DNA from: Aedes albopictus
Taxonomy: Eukaryota; Arthropoda; Insecta; Diptera; Culicidae
Length of the DNA stretch: 64,000 nt
Direction of reading: 5' to 3'
NCBI RefSeq assembly: GCF_035046485.1
Contig: NC_085137.1
Location: 41,595,155 to 41,659,154, forward strand
How positions within the stretch are numbered: the first letter of the stretch is position 1; each line of letters starts with the position of its first letter. Below are positions 10,351 to 22,142 of the stretch, piece by piece. Under the pieces are notes generated by a model, which saw only the letters and a program-made list of their open reading frames with translations, did not search any database and had not been told where the DNA came from. The position numbers and the translations under genes are program-made.

Positions 10351-11303
10351 CTTTCCTCCTACTTTGTATCTATCTATATACTTTCTCTTTGCTCTCTACT
10401 TATACAACTCATGTATTCACATGTTCATAGCCATCGCTATAACAGAAACGGGAGGAAAAAGCCGTTTCCCTACCTTCCAAACTTTCCCAGCACAGTGTCT
10501 AAATCCCACGGTTGCAAAAATTCCGAAGCTCCCAACGAACGTGAGTTTTTGTTTTTGTCTTTTCACCACACCGCTTCTGACGTTGAAGCCCCTGTCCTTC
10601 AAGGAGGCAATTGAAAAGAGAATAAAAAATCTCTCGTCGCTCACACTGGGGAGACAGCGAGGTTCAAAAGCAACATTTTTCCTGTGACCGGCACTCAAAC
10701 GACAAAAATTCACCACGCTTGCTTATGGGCGAATCGCATTCATGCGGATGGTGTTGACATGAAGCATCCATCAGCGCAGAGCGTGTGTTGATGATGGTGC
10801 AGTCATTACCTCCACAAAGTAGTTGAATTTTGCTGCGTTCACTTTCAAGTATCTCACAGCGGAGCTGAAAATGAATGTCAAAAGCATTCAGTTCAGCAGG
10901 AATTCATTCAATTGAATGAGATTTTTCAACCCTCAATCCTATTAGAAAACGCCTACAAGTTATGCAATCAAGCGAACTGTGCCGCACATCTTCAAAATAA
11001 TAAAAACACACAATTCTATCACCTTACCCTGGTATCCACACATCAATGTTATAACCTTCTGCCAAGCAAGTCCCACCAACACTCCGAAATCCGCATGAAG
11101 TTGTGCTGGCGCAGAGGTATATTCGGTCAGACGTGGATACAAACGAATGCATCATCACTTCCTTACCCTTCCCCACATTGACCTGCAACCTGACGTGGCA
11201 GGCGCCATTGTCGCCTAAAAATAGAAGATCATCAACGCTAACACACTGAAGATGCCTGCTAGTCCCCGGCAGATATCTCATTGGTTCCTTGTATGAGTGT
11301 AGC
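10351..11303. other. intergenic DNA, possible SINE body at its left
   Basis: The first 150-350 bp may belong to the SINE at 10274. The rest shows no convincing gene; the ORFs of 85-107 codons here overlap on both strands and lack coding character. Confidence 0.35.
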
Positions 11304-11932
11304 TGTGTTACGTTTGTAATATAGTTAATACGTTGTAAAGTAGTTTTAAGAATTTTCCATGGATTGCATTCTCCAATTCATGGAAAATTCTTCGATTGTT
11401 GCATGGAGTGTGTTACGTTTGTAAATTGTTGTGAACATTTTGTCTGTTTATTTTGTATGTTTTACTAAGGTTTGTACATTTGTCCCTGAAATTTAATGTG
11501 CATTTGTAGCGCTCCAAAAATTTCAGGAGCGATCCAGTACAAAACGCACAAGCCGTCCCCTAACACGGGCATCAAATTGTAGACGGTCTTGTGTTGTTGC
11601 CCGAATCAGGATGCCCCTTTAGGATTAGAAATTCCTAGACCAAAACAAGCTATGAATGCCGCAACAGATGCTGCGAACTAAAAGGCGAACTGCCAGAAAA
11701 AATACGATTACAGGATTGACTGATGGACCAAGAACATAAATGAAACCTCGTCATCCTGGGGTCGGACTTAGTTATCTATTTGGATAGCTGGGCACAATTT
11801 ATGTTATGTGTTGCCTGTTTGTGTTTTGTGCATTTGTAATGTTCCATTTTATTTTGCGTATCTAAGTTCCCAGACGTGGGGCCCGATACGGAAAATAAAA
11901 TGTGCATTTGTAAGGTTCCAATGTATTCGTTA
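11304..11932 (+). repeat. LTR-like direct repeat, copy 1
   Basis: About 630 bp starting TGTGTTACGTTTG recurs nearly identically at 12481-13101. It contains an internal hairpin (gaattttcca...tggaaaattc at about 11350-11393) and repeated phrases of the form gcatttgtaa/gggttcc. The 4-bp flank TAGC before it (11300-11303) also follows copy 2 (13102-13105). This would suit a short LTR element or a tandem segmental duplication. Confidence 0.6.
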
Positions 11933-12480
11933 TATTTTACTTTTCGTATCCCACTAGCTTCAAAATGTGGGGCTCGATGCGGACAATAAAATGCGCATTT
12001 GTAGGGTTCTTTTAGCAGTTGTCTACATTGTGGTACCCATCGGGAGCACAATGCATTTGTAGTGTTTCGCAAAACTTTTTTTTTGTTACAAGTGCTAAGT
12101 GCTAAGTGGCTAAGTGCTTGGTTGATGGCAGTTCTTTGGCCGTTGGTTAATGGCGTTAGATCATACCCTTTGCTAGGATTCGCTAGCGTTATTAGTTTTA
12201 AGTTAGCCTGGTGGCAATTAGTTTTAAATTAGCCTGGTGGCAATCAGTTTTAAGTTAGCCTGGTGGCAATTAGTTTAAGGTTAGCCTGGTGGCAATTTAA
12301 CTCGCGGATTTATCTGGTAAGCGTTTGGCTTACGTATTTTAGTTAGTCTGGTGACACCAAATAAAATGATCATCGCTGCCATCAACCGACCACTTGGAAG
12401 GATGGTTAATAGGAGTTTTTTAGAATTTTCCAAGAATCGCGATTTCGATTCTTGAAAAATTCTTCCGCTGTTGCTGGTGT
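11933..12480 (+). mobile_element. internal region between LTR-like repeats (possible TRIM-like element 11304-13101)
   Basis: The 548 bp have no ORF. I see no convincing primer-binding site after copy 1 and no purine tract before copy 2, so the retroelement reading is only one option. Confidence 0.3.
12190..12296 (+). repeat. 26-bp tandem repeat, four copies
   Basis: The unit tagttttaagttagcctggt plus ggcaat repeats four times with few changes, the last copy being 25 bp. It lies between the two LTR-like repeats. Confidence 0.85.
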
Positions 12481-13101
12481 TGTGTTACGTTTGTAATATA
12501 GTTAATACGTTGTAAAGTAGTTTTAAGAATTTTCCATGGATTGCATTCTCCAATTCATGGAAAATTCTTCGATTGTTGCATGGAGTGTGTTACGTTTGTA
12601 AATTGTTGTGAACTGTCTGTTTATTTTGTATGTTTTACTAAGGTTTGTACATTTGTCCCTGAAATTTAATGTGCATTTGTAGCGCTCCAAAAATTTCAGG
12701 AGCGATCCAGTACAAAACGCACAAGCCGTCCCCTAACACGGACATCAAATTGTAGACGGTCTTGTGTTGTTGCCCGAATCTGGATGCCCCCTTAGGATTA
12801 GAAATTCCTAGACCAAAACAAGCTATGTAAGCAAGTAACGCTGCAAACAAAAGGCAATCCGCCTGAAGAAATACGATTACAGGATTGATTGATGGACCAA
12901 GAACAAAAATGAAACCTCGTCATCCTGGGTTCGGACTTAGTTATCTATTTGGATAACTGGGCACAATTTATGTTATGTGTTGCATGTTTGTGTTTTGTAC
13001 ATTTGTAACGTTCCATTTTGTTTTTCGCACCTAAGTTCCCAGACGTGGGGCCCGATACACAAAATAAAATGCGCATTTGTAAGGCTCCAATGTATTCGTT
13101 A
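12481..13101 (+). repeat. LTR-like direct repeat, copy 2
   Basis: Counterpart of 11304-11932 in the same orientation, with scattered substitutions and small indels. TAGC follows at 13102-13105. It interrupts, or abuts, a coding-like fragment immediately downstream. Confidence 0.6.
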
Positions 13102-13103
13102 TA

Positions 13104-13249
13104 GCTGGTCTGGCGATTCTGGAGTAGCATCTACGGGCGGTCAATCAAGCTCAAGCTCAAGCTCTGATTCTGACGAAATATCTTCATGCCTTGAAATAAA
13201 ACTTCCAACGACCTGGGATGACGACTCAGTCAGTTCTCTTCCCAAGTAA
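13104..13249 (+). pseudogene. coding-like fragment, Ser/Asp-rich
   Basis: After the LTR-like repeat the frame reads SWSGDSGVASTGGQ, a Ser run, then SDSDEISSCLEIKLPTTWDD and ends in TAA at 13247-13249. Composition and codon choice look protein-coding compared with the AT-rich flanks. The 5' part is lost where the repeat begins. Family unknown; it may be a host exon or a TE protein tail. Confidence 0.25.
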
Positions 13250-14329
13250 CGCAACTTGTTACAATAGTGTATATAATACATGTTTCATACAAAACTCCAT
13301 GTTCTGTTTCGAATATGGAAAACGTATTTTCGTACGCTTATATCACCGAAAAAGCGCAAAAAATGGCGGCTTATAGAACATCATTGATGATACTGAAGAT
13401 GTTTTTCAATACATTATTATAACATAAAATTAAGTATAGAATATGTTCTCAACAAACATCGTAAATACTTACTTGTTGTTATCAGGAGAATCATAATTTT
13501 TCAAACGCAAATAAATCTGACACCTATCATAAGCTTCCAAGTAATGGCTCAAAAAATTTCACGCCTACAATTTATCGCCAAACATCGTCACTACGCCTTA
13601 ATTCCATGTGCCATTTAAAATTCATGGTGTAATAAACACATTTGCTTCTCATGAATTCATTCGCCTTCCGTCGGATCGGAGACAAGAAGGAAGATTTTTG
13701 TTTTTTTCTGTGCTTTGTGTGAGATTTTCAAACAAATTTACAGACTTGCAACATGGTGGCTTCTTGCTACAGTACCGTCAGGATGTTTCGGAACTCTACT
13801 TTCTATAATGTTATATTGATGATGTTCTTTAAGTCTGTAGAATTTGTATTCGTTATCATTTTGCAAATTATATAATTTAATTAAATGTGTAAACTGTTTC
13901 AGATGTATAATTATTGGGGAAAACATACGTAGATGAACATCAACAAGCTGTATATAGAAATAATATTGTGAAACTTTTTAGCAGGCACTGTAATTTGTCT
14001 GACCTGATAGGGAAGAACTCAAACTATTAGAAATACGTTTAAATTACAACTGTTGTACATCTATATAACTTGCTTATCGAATGCCACTTGAATTGATTGA
14101 AATACATTGGAAAAACATCATAGTAACGTATTTTAAACATTCATTTCCAATGCTGCACACAACGATGTGAAGTTTGGTTTTGGATAACCTGTTTTGAACA
14201 TAGGTACAACAATAACAAAGTTGGAGTGTAATTTCGGGATCTAATGTAAATAAATTATTGTAGAATGATTCACGACATCAAAAATAGTGGTAAAACTGTA
14301 CTTGTAAGCGAGATTTAGCCGACACGTAA
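13250..14329. other. AT-rich intergenic DNA
   Basis: No gene recognised. A cccaagtaac phrase at 13242-13251 matches the terminal motif of elements at 40878 and 58237, but I found no partner end. Confidence 0.4.
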
Positions 14330-14337
14330 GTACTCAC

Positions 14338-15039
14338 TAGAGTGGGTCAACGTTGTATGGAGAAACTTTAAATTTGACCGCATCAACCCGGAACAAAGCT
14401 TTTTTGACTCCTTTTTGCGTCCAAAACAACTGTGCAAAATTTGGGAGCGATTGGTTGCGTCCCCGTATTCCGCATTGTGATTGAAATTTGTATGGAAGTT
14501 AGTATGGGAAAACGTACTTTTTTGCATTCTACTCATATGTTGAATTCTTTTGTCTACTATCGTTTAACTAATGACGTTAAAGTATAGCCTAGGATATACC
14601 GAAAAACTTTGCCGAAGACCGCAATGTGATCCGACGCTTGTGAAAAAAGTTATTCACTTGGTAACTTAGGCCAAAAACTGAGATTTTATTATTGATGTTA
14701 TTCCTTTACATGTTAAATGATAAGCACCACCGGGCAATCTGTGCGTTATAACTTTTTTCACAAGTGTCGGATCACTTTGCGGTCTTCGACAAAGTTTTTC
14801 GGCATATCCTAAGCTATGCTTCAACGTCATTAGTTAGATAGTTTTAGACAAAAAATTTCAATTTATGAGAAAAATGCAAAAAAGCACGTTTTCCCATACG
14901 AAATTCCATACAAACTTCAATCGCAAAGCGGAATACGGGGACGCAACCAATCGCTCCCAAATTCTGCACAGTAGTTTTGGACGCTAATAGGAATCGAAAA
15001 AGCATTGTTCCAAAAAATCGACTTTGTTGACCCAGTCTA
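14338..15039. mobile_element. 702-bp MITE with long inverted ends and 8-bp duplication
   Basis: The ends are TAGAGTGGGTCAAC and GTTGACCCAGTCTA, with imperfect inverted similarity reaching about 300 bp inward. The 8-bp string GTACTCAC flanks it exactly at 14330-14337 and 15040-15047. An 8-bp duplication suits hAT- or P-type elements. It has no ORF. Internal phrases such as cactttgcggtcttcgacaa recur in the element at 45826-46536. Confidence 0.85.
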
Positions 15040-15047
15040 GTACTCAC

Positions 15048-16372
15048 AGTGATTATAAGGTGACAAGTGACATTTAAGCGAAATTGAATGGTGACTTCTA
15101 TCTTTCGAGCCATGGAAACAGTGGCATATGCCAAGTTTTCTTTAGAGAATATACCCGTTTAGCATACTCGTAGCGGGATCAAAGCAAAGCATAATATAAA
15201 AATGTCGGGTGCTATTTTAATTAATTTGCGTTGTATTTTCAAGAGCAAGCAAGTTTCACAAATAATGCTCAAGTGCGTGACATGATAGCGAACTGATTAA
15301 CTTGTAAGTTAACGTATTTAGAACGTAAAAATAACGTATTTATAACATGTTTGCATCCAAAGGTTATAACTAAGTGTTGCTAATGTTTTACATATCTTAT
15401 TTATTTGAAGGAAGATGATGGTTCAAATATCTTGTGTAATCAACGTTAAATTTACGTTATTCTGGCTTGTAGTGAAGATTATAAGATTTTTCAGTAGCTT
15501 GTTATTGCCAAACATAGTTAAAACATGATTTCAACACAAGATGTGTACAGATACAGATATAGTACTATACTACAACATCTTTTTCAAATTCTATTTTCAA
15601 AGATGTTTTCTGTGTTACTTGGGTTTAGGGGTGATACACAAATTATGTCACGCAAAAATCGACCTTTTTCAGGATGGAGCAGCAAGGATGTTTCAACAGC
15701 ATTTCAAGGGAGTTTCAGAAGCTTTCAAAAGGGTCTCAAGTTTCAGGAGCGTTTTAAGGCTTTTTTGGGGAGTTTGAAGGTAATTCAAGAGCTTTTCAAT
15801 TGGGCTCCAGGGGTTTTAGTGATCCAAGGGGTTTCAAAGGCGTCGGAAGGGATAACGGGGGTTACAGTGGCTTGTCATGAGGTGTTGCGATGGTTCAACC
15901 ACCAACAGCGCACCGTCTTTCAGAGCAGATCAAAAGATATAGATTTTCAGTGATCAGCTTGAACTGCAAATAATATTGATTCATTTCATAATCCTAACAA
16001 TATAATACACGATTTTTACTTACAATTATCGGTGCTTCTATCCGCCTTATTATGGTTTCAAACCTATTAAGTGTTATGAATTCAACGATACAACTCTAGC
16101 TTCTACTATTCACAGCGTTCTCTTTATATTGTCTTTTCTCTCTATCAAACTGTGCTTATCTAGGGTAACCAGCTCCTCCAGTCGCGCCAACATGAGGGTT
16201 TCAAGGTAGTTCATGAATGAGGAGGTCACAAGGAGGTCATCATCACTATCATCATGATACACGATCTCAGTAAACCACTTCTACTAATGACATAAAAACA
16301 AAAACCTAAAAAATTTTGGTCCCTGATTTGGTCTCAAAAAAGAAGTAAAACAAATATCAAAATTCGTCTGAA
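15048..16372. other. intergenic DNA upstream of the THEG-like gene
   Basis: Mostly AT-rich. About 15680-15880 is a degenerate repeat of the phrase gtttcaagggagttt, which explains the 142-codon open frame there. I see no clear promoter element for the gene at 16373. Confidence 0.4.
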
Positions 16373-17059
16373 ATGGGCTGTTTCGGTGGTAGCAAGTCGA
16401 AGAAAGTGCAACCCTCCTCTCAAACTAAAAAATGTCAGAAAACCAAACCAAAACCATGGTCCGAAAGTGACTGGAAAAAGCACGGCCACTATCTGAGTCA
16501 ACTATCCGTCCCGAAGAAAAACTATGCCGAGGAGAGACTTTACCAAACTCCGGTGAGGCCACCACTCTTGTTTCCCCGATCAGTTAGTTCAATTGTTAAA
16601 TTTCAAATTTTCCTCCAGCAACCCCGAAAAGTTCCGCTAAGCGTCCTGAAACCCCGCATGGAAACCTTGTCCCGACCAAAGGCGGTCATCCCCTCCAAGC
16701 ACGACTGTCCGGTGGCACCGGGCAAATGTCACTGCCACGTTGCCGACCCGATCCGAAGGGTACCGGCCCGGGCCAAAAGCTACGTCGCCACCCAACGGAT
16801 CAACAGCCTCAGCCAGCCGAAGCTCGACTACCAGGAAATGATGCGCTGCTTCCCGATGCAGAGGGTGATGTGCCTGAACAAGCGGGTCCTTACGCCACGG
16901 TCCGCCTATCGGATCAAGAAGCTGGCGATGCCCAAGTATCAGCACCTGTGCACACCGGAAAGCAACCCGTACGGAGTGAAACCGGAAGCCCTGCTCGCCA
17001 TGGCCAGCCCCCGTACGGTGGCACTTGCACAGCCGAAAAGTTTATCCTGGGCGAACTGA
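16373..17059 (+). CDS. THEG-repeat protein (sperm microtubule-associated type), two exons
   Basis: The ORF has a clear coding composition (GC-rich, especially in exon 2) in AT-rich DNA. The protein carries several THEG-type repeats with the core R-I/x-x-x-L-x-x-P-K: LSQLSVPK (41-48), RMETLSRPK (95-103), RINSLSQPK (142-150), RIKKLAMPK (180-188) and RTVALAQPK (214-222). In vertebrates this family is testis-expressed and some members bind axonemal microtubules, so a sperm-tail role is the best inference. GTGAGG at 16553 and CTCCAG ending at 16618 define a 66-nt intron typical of mosquitoes; removing it drops residues 61-82 and gives 206 residues. The intron is in frame and stop-free, so both forms are translatable. 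The N-terminus MGCFGGSKSKK could be acylated. No AATAAA is seen close downstream. Confidence 0.8.
   Translation: MGCFGGSKSKKVQPSSQTKKCQKTKPKPWSESDWKKHGHYLSQLSVPKKNYAEERLYQTPVRPPLLFPRSVSSIVKFQIFLQQPRKVPLSVLKPRMETLSRPKAVIPSKHDCPVAPGKCHCHVADPIRRVPARAKSYVATQRINSLSQPKLDYQEMMRCFPMQRVMCLNKRVLTPRSAYRIKKLAMPKYQHLCTPESNPYGVKPEALLAMASPRTVALAQPKSLSWAN
16553..16618 (+). other. 66-nt in-frame intron of the THEG-like gene
   Basis: It begins GTGAGG, is T-rich near its end and finishes CTCCAG. It lowers GC sharply compared with both exons and interrupts the repeat pattern. Its length is a multiple of three with no stop. Confidence 0.7.
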
Positions 17060-17369
17060 GCGTGACTCGCGGACAAACTAACGACAGTGTTTAAAATACA
17101 TCATTTGTCATTCCAACGAGATAAATGCAATTTGTTGTACTTTGTGCACTTCTTTAGCATTCCACTGGGTCTTTCCTGCTTCCGTTGACTAATTACGTAC
17201 TCAAGTCGTTTTGTGTAGCTTTGATGCTTTACTCATTAGTTTACTGCTAAGGTGTAGGCTTTAGGCATTGGCGTAGCTAGGGGGGGTTCCAGGGGTGCCT
17301 GGCACCCCCTAGAACAAATTTGGCACCCCCTAGAATGTTTTCTTGACAGACACCTAACATTTAAAACTT

Positions 17370-17870
17370 AACACAGTAATTCTAATATTTTTTAATGGCA
17401 CATTTCAACAGCACACTCAGAATTACTTAAATACTTGTTGTACGTTTTGGCGTTTAGGATATTCAGGCCAAACAATTCTATAGGTCCTAAGTGCATATGA
17501 GAGGCTCTCTTTAAGTCACCTCTCTTTCGATTATAACGTGCTTGTATTTATAAAATTTGATTTACTTCTTGCATCGGAAGGTAGATTAAACAATCCTTTG
17601 CCGATCTTTACATCACAAATTGTCAAAATGTTCACAGTGACATCATAATAATTTAAAGAGAACCGGAACTAAGAGAGCCTCTATTTTGCAGATTGGACCT
17701 TAAGATATGTTTGTCGCCTATTGGTCAGAATCAACAGACTCTCTATGGATTTCTCCAGAAATACCTCTATCTATTTATACAGCGATTTCTCTAGGTTTTC
17801 TTATGGATTCCTACCGGTTTTTCTTTCAATAAACTTCCCTTAGGATTCTCCAGCTCCAGTCCTGATGGGG
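17370..17870. other. left subterminal region of the 11-kb block
   Basis: No ORF and no element recognised between the left end and the decayed MITE half. Confidence 0.35.
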
Positions 17871-18150
17871 TTGTACTGAGGGTTCAAAATTTCATTCAAT
17901 TCGGTTCACTGGTTTCCGAGATATAACAGCTCAAAAATAAGTTGGCTTGAAAATAGTGTTTTACCGGAACGGTTCTAACTTTGCGGAAGATTGATCAATT
18001 GAGCCGAAATTTGTACCAATCATATAATAGGTTGACAAACAGTCAAAATTTGAGATTTTTCGATGCACTCTATGAAAAACTATACCATGTTGAACTTTAT
18101 TGTGAGAGAAAAAAAAAGTTGACTATCCCAAACATTTTGGCCACCCCCTG
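17870..18150. mobile_element. decayed right half of a family A-like MITE
   Basis: Phrases gagatataacagctcaaa, atttgagatttttcgatgca and the terminus aacattttggccaccccctg|ta match the right half of the elements at 9241-10161 and 24281-25202. The left half is absent. Confidence 0.6.
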
Positions 18151-18169
18151 TATATACTAGAAACTTCTG

Positions 18170-19265
18170 CAGAGATTGGTCCAGCATTTTCTCCTAGGAA
18201 TTCTTAGGAAATTCTTGGAATTCTTCTAGGGATTTCTCTAAAAATTCTATTGGGATTCCTTCAGGAATTTCTTGCGGGATTATTCAAGACAATCTTCCTG
18301 GGATCAGGAAGTTTCTCCGGTGATTCTTTCAGGAATTCCTTCAGAGATTTTATTCAGATATTCTTCCAGAAATTTCTCATGGAATTCCTCCAGGAGCCTA
18401 TATTGGCCTTCCTCCGGGAATTGTTGCTAGGATTCCTCAAGCAACTCCTGCTGCGATTCTTGCAGCAATTTCTCTTAGAACTCCTCCAAAAATTCTCAAT
18501 ATGTTACCTTCAGGTATTCTACTAGGAAAGTTCCAGAAATTCTTCCGGAAAATCTCTCTTGGATTTTTCTAAAAATCCCTTCGGTTATTCTTCCAGAGAT
18601 TTCTTCAAGGATTTATCCAGGACTTCCTCCAGAGTTTCTTCCAGAAATTCCACAGAAGATTTCTCCAAGAACTTCTATTGCCCTTCCTCCATGAATTCCA
18701 GCTGGAATTCTTCAAGCAATCCCCATTAGAACTCCTTCAGAAATACTTCTAGGGAATTCTCCTGGCATACTTACTTGCTGCAATACTTTCGGGAAATCCT
18801 CCTGAGATTTCCAGGCATCCTCCAGGCATTTTTAGAAGAACTACTTTTAGGATACCCCCGGTATTCCTGATTCTAAGAATTCCTCCAGATATTCCAGCTG
18901 GGATTCCTCAAGCTATTCCTGCGGTTATTCCAGCTATTCTTCCTCCAGAAATTCTAACTGTGGAACTTTAGAAATTATGCTACGGATTCTTCTAGAGCTT
19001 TCTCCTGGCTTTTTTGCCGGAATCTTTCCAGACAAACTTCCTGGAATTCTTGCAGAAATTTCCTTGATTGTTCTACCACGGATTTCTCCAAGCACTCATC
19101 CAGGAATTCCTTCAGAGATTTTATCCAAAGATTCCTCCAGAAGTTCCTGCATAAACTCTTTTTGGCCTTCCTTCAAGGATGCCTCAAACAATTTTTCCTG
19201 CGGTTCTTCCTGCAATTCCTCCATAAATTCTTACTAGAATACGTCCCGAAATTCTTCTAGTGATT
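18170..19265. repeat. degenerate TTCC minisatellite, forward orientation
   Basis: Runs of ggaattcctccagga- and gggattcttc-like words recur every 20-30 bp with heavy divergence. They resemble the homogeneous 24-bp array at 48-52 kb in a decayed state. ORFs in this stretch are products of the repeat. Confidence 0.75.
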
Positions 19266-20018
19266 CCTATACCAGGGTGTCCATCCATCCGGGAAATACG
19301 GGAAAAACCCTGGAATTTGAAATCACCGGGAAAAATACGGGAAAAACACGGGAAATTGTAAAAGGCACCGGGAAAAGTATTTATAGTGTCTGTCTGTACT
19401 GCACTAGTGACAAGAAATTCTTGATTAAAATGATAGAGTTGCCGGCTGGCTATTTTTTAAGGGTGCCTCTCAGCAATATAAGTACTAAGTAAATGTAGTT
19501 TCTGTTGGATCTTGATAAAATCATGTAAAATAAATCTGAATACTTCTTAGGCGAAATTTTCAGGTTTCATGAGTCTTGCTAGGAAAATCCTTACAGCAGG
19601 ATTCTTGTAAAAAATACCGAAGAAATTCATGAAGACCCTCTCGAAATTCCTGGAAAAGTTTTGAAAATTTTCCGAAAAAAATGTTACTTTTTGGGAGCAT
19701 TACTTGAAGAGTATCCTATAGAATCCCTGATATTTTTACGGCAATATTAGGCAAATACAGCATTTTTAAAAGAAGTTATAGGAGTAACTTTTGGGAGATT
19801 GTCTTGGCAGTACCCAAGGCGTATTTCCTGGAGAAAGAAATGTTGAGTGTCCTCGAGGTATTATTGGAGAAGAACTTGAAAGTTTGTCTATTAAATTCGG
19901 AGAAAATGGACTACCTGCTTTGCGCGCAGCCACAGTTGATCAGCAGAAGTAAATCAATTTAATTTTGTATGGCGAAATGCATCTAAACTTGAATTACTTG
20001 AAATACAAAGCTTTTCCC

Positions 20019-20094
20019 GAAAAAAATATTTGGTAGGCTTAATAGTGGTCACCATTGTGCACAACCACTACCAAATATTTTTTCGAATAATGTG
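20019..20094. repeat. short inverted repeat (hairpin)
   Basis: The word cgaaaaaaatatttggtag pairs with ctaccaaatattttttcg about 40 bp downstream. It is a small hairpin or MITE remnant. Confidence 0.55.
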
Positions 20095-20611
20095 TTCCAC
20101 TTTGAAGAATTTGCCTTTAGATGGTGTTCACCATACAATATTTTTGCGATTTACTTTTAGCGATTTTTCGCGCATAGAAGCTAGCGCCACATTGGTCGAT
20201 GCGGAGAGTAGGAAAACATTCATTGGTGTGGTTTCACAACTAAATTGCTTAAAATGACAATGGAAACAGAACAAAAATTTATATGAAGATTTTCACAAAA
20301 TTCCCATTGACAACCAGGTAGTTCTCCAAAAATGTTCCGATTTTTTTTCACCAAACTTCTTATGATATTCCATAAAAAATGATCGTAATTCCATAAAAAC
20401 AGGCACAGTAACATCAATTTGGCCAATATTTCATAAAGATACTATTTCCTTGTTATAGAAAAGACCTTTTCAATAGTGTTGAATTAGCTAAGTGTTGAAA
20501 TACACGTTAAAAAAACAAAAAAAAAATAACCTTTTCAACAGACTTTCATCTTGTCCTCTAAGCAGATACCCTCTTCCATATTCCATCTATCGAAGCAAAA
20601 TTGAAGTTAAC

Positions 20612-20915
20612 TATAATGCAACCAAAGAATAAACATATAAAGAATGGCATCTCTGCCCTTCTTCTATGTTAATGTCAAGCGACAAGACAAGTGGCGCTCT
20701 CTAGGCGTATCAAGGTGCAAGCTGTCATTATTAGTGTTCGTGATCTGTCATAAGAGAATGTGGTGTGCGTATGTTATTGTATCCGCATGCAAGTAGTAAC
20801 ACATACAATTACATGGTGATTCAACTTTGATCCGTAGATAGCGCTGTGGAAGTGTCCCCCGACCATCACGGGAGTGACCATTCTTAATATTATTATTCTT
20901 TGATGCAACTATATT
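20612..20915. mobile_element. possible small MITE
   Basis: The left word ataatgcaaccaaagaataa and the right word ttattctttgatgcaactata are imperfect inverted repeats, each followed inward by an inverted aagaatgg. No clean duplication is resolved. Confidence 0.4.
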
Positions 20916-21655
20916 GGGGCCCTATCCCACTTTTATTCAATTTCAATTGTAGAGTAATGCGGGGCAAAAGTTCGCACCTAACAGACTTCACAAAATAACT
21001 ATTAAACGAAAAGAAAATAATATCGTTTTTCTACGTTAAACGGGTCCTTATCATGTTGCCTTCAAAACGAAGTACTAGATTTTTTTTGCGTTTCTTTTGT
21101 AGTTTGAGTAATACAATTTTTAATACAAGTACTCCAATGCGAACTTTTTCCCCATAGTGGGGGCAAAAGTTCGCATTATACGGGGCAAAAGTTCGCACCT
21201 TGTACAGGGTAGTTAATTGCCCGCATAATGATTTACAGTTTGTCTTAATCTCCAAACAGTAAATGTCTTGCATCTGTTGTTGTTAATGTATGACAAATAG
21301 TTGCTTTTATGTCACAGAATGTGAGATTCAACGCGGTCGACTATAAAACATGGTATGTACAATACACACCAAGTGGTAACATTATATTATACTGTGTAAG
21401 TATTGTTCAATGATATGGAGATGGAAGTTCGCAAATAATGGTGGCAATATAAAATTACCGTATACCAAACTGTTTGTGTTTATTCCGTGCAACACACTTA
21501 CACACGTTCGTTTCATTATATGTTACTGATGTTTAACAATATGACAATCTGTTGCATGCATCAGTATTTGTGAACCAATAAAAACCGGCTGATGGCTGGC
21601 TGTAATGAAAATTTTCAAAACAGAGTTAAAAATCGACCCAGCAGCAGCAGTCAAC

Positions 21656-21727
21656 GTAAGTATTTTATCTAATAGAGAAATTTTATGTACCCAATGAAAA
21701 CCTACTGTGTATCTTTTCATTTCGTAG
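21656..21727 (+). other. candidate 72-nt intron upstream of the small spliced gene
   Basis: It begins GTAAGTATTTT and ends TTTCATTTCGTAG. The next exon would run 21728-21864. Exon sequence before it (poly-CAG at 21640-21650) has no frame that clearly continues, so it may be 5' UTR or a decayed coding exon. Confidence 0.45.
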
Positions 21728-21843
21728 TCGGAAACATTTTCCACTCGGAGGCGTAGCGATCGTCCTCGTCAGTGACCTACAGGTGGCCGCTAAAACAAAA
21801 AGACAACATCGCGCATCATCCGGACGGTTCGGCAACGAGGCAT

Positions 21844-22142
21844 ATGGTGCATCGTCCGCCCATGGTGAGTATTTTGTACCACCAGCAAGATTCTGGTGTT
21901 TCTTGAGTTGAACAGTGAATTAAGAATCAACTGTATTTCTTCTGTAGGCATTTCCTTATGTGCGGTTGCGCTTCCAACACTATAGCAATCAAGTGTGGAT
22001 TGACCTTACTTTGATTCAATCCCCAGCGGCTGCAGCTTTTCGGGAATTACGTGACTTCTCCAGAATCCTGCTGACAACGGTGCGCAAGCTTGAAGCTGGA
22101 GCAGAAGACATTTTATGGCATATCGGACAAGACATAGGATGA
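21844..22142 (+). CDS. small two-exon candidate gene inside the TA element
   Basis: An ATG at 21844 gives seven codons to a donor at 21865 (ATG|GTGAGTATTTT). The acceptor TTCTTCTGTAG ends at 21947 and the frame continues to TGA at 22140-22142, 71 residues in all. Removing the 83-nt intron keeps one open frame. AATAAA follows at 22165-22170. The product starts MVHRPPMAFPYVRLRF, has a possible amphipathic segment (FRELRDFSRILLTTVRKLEAG) and no motif I recognise. It could be the relic 3' end of the element's transposase gene or a captured host fragment. The frame upstream of the ATG meets a TAG, so the start is uncertain. Confidence 0.42.

Noticed and set aside
10261..13189. 14-bp direct repeat gaaatatcttcatg at 10261 and about 13176 as a target duplication of a 2.9-kb insert
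   Set aside because: Matches of this length are expected by chance in 64 kb of AT-rich DNA, and no element ends coincide with it.
18250..19237. ORFs of 86-91 codons in the decayed TTCC array
   Set aside because: They are translations of degenerate repeats with Phe/Leu/Ile bias and no domain.
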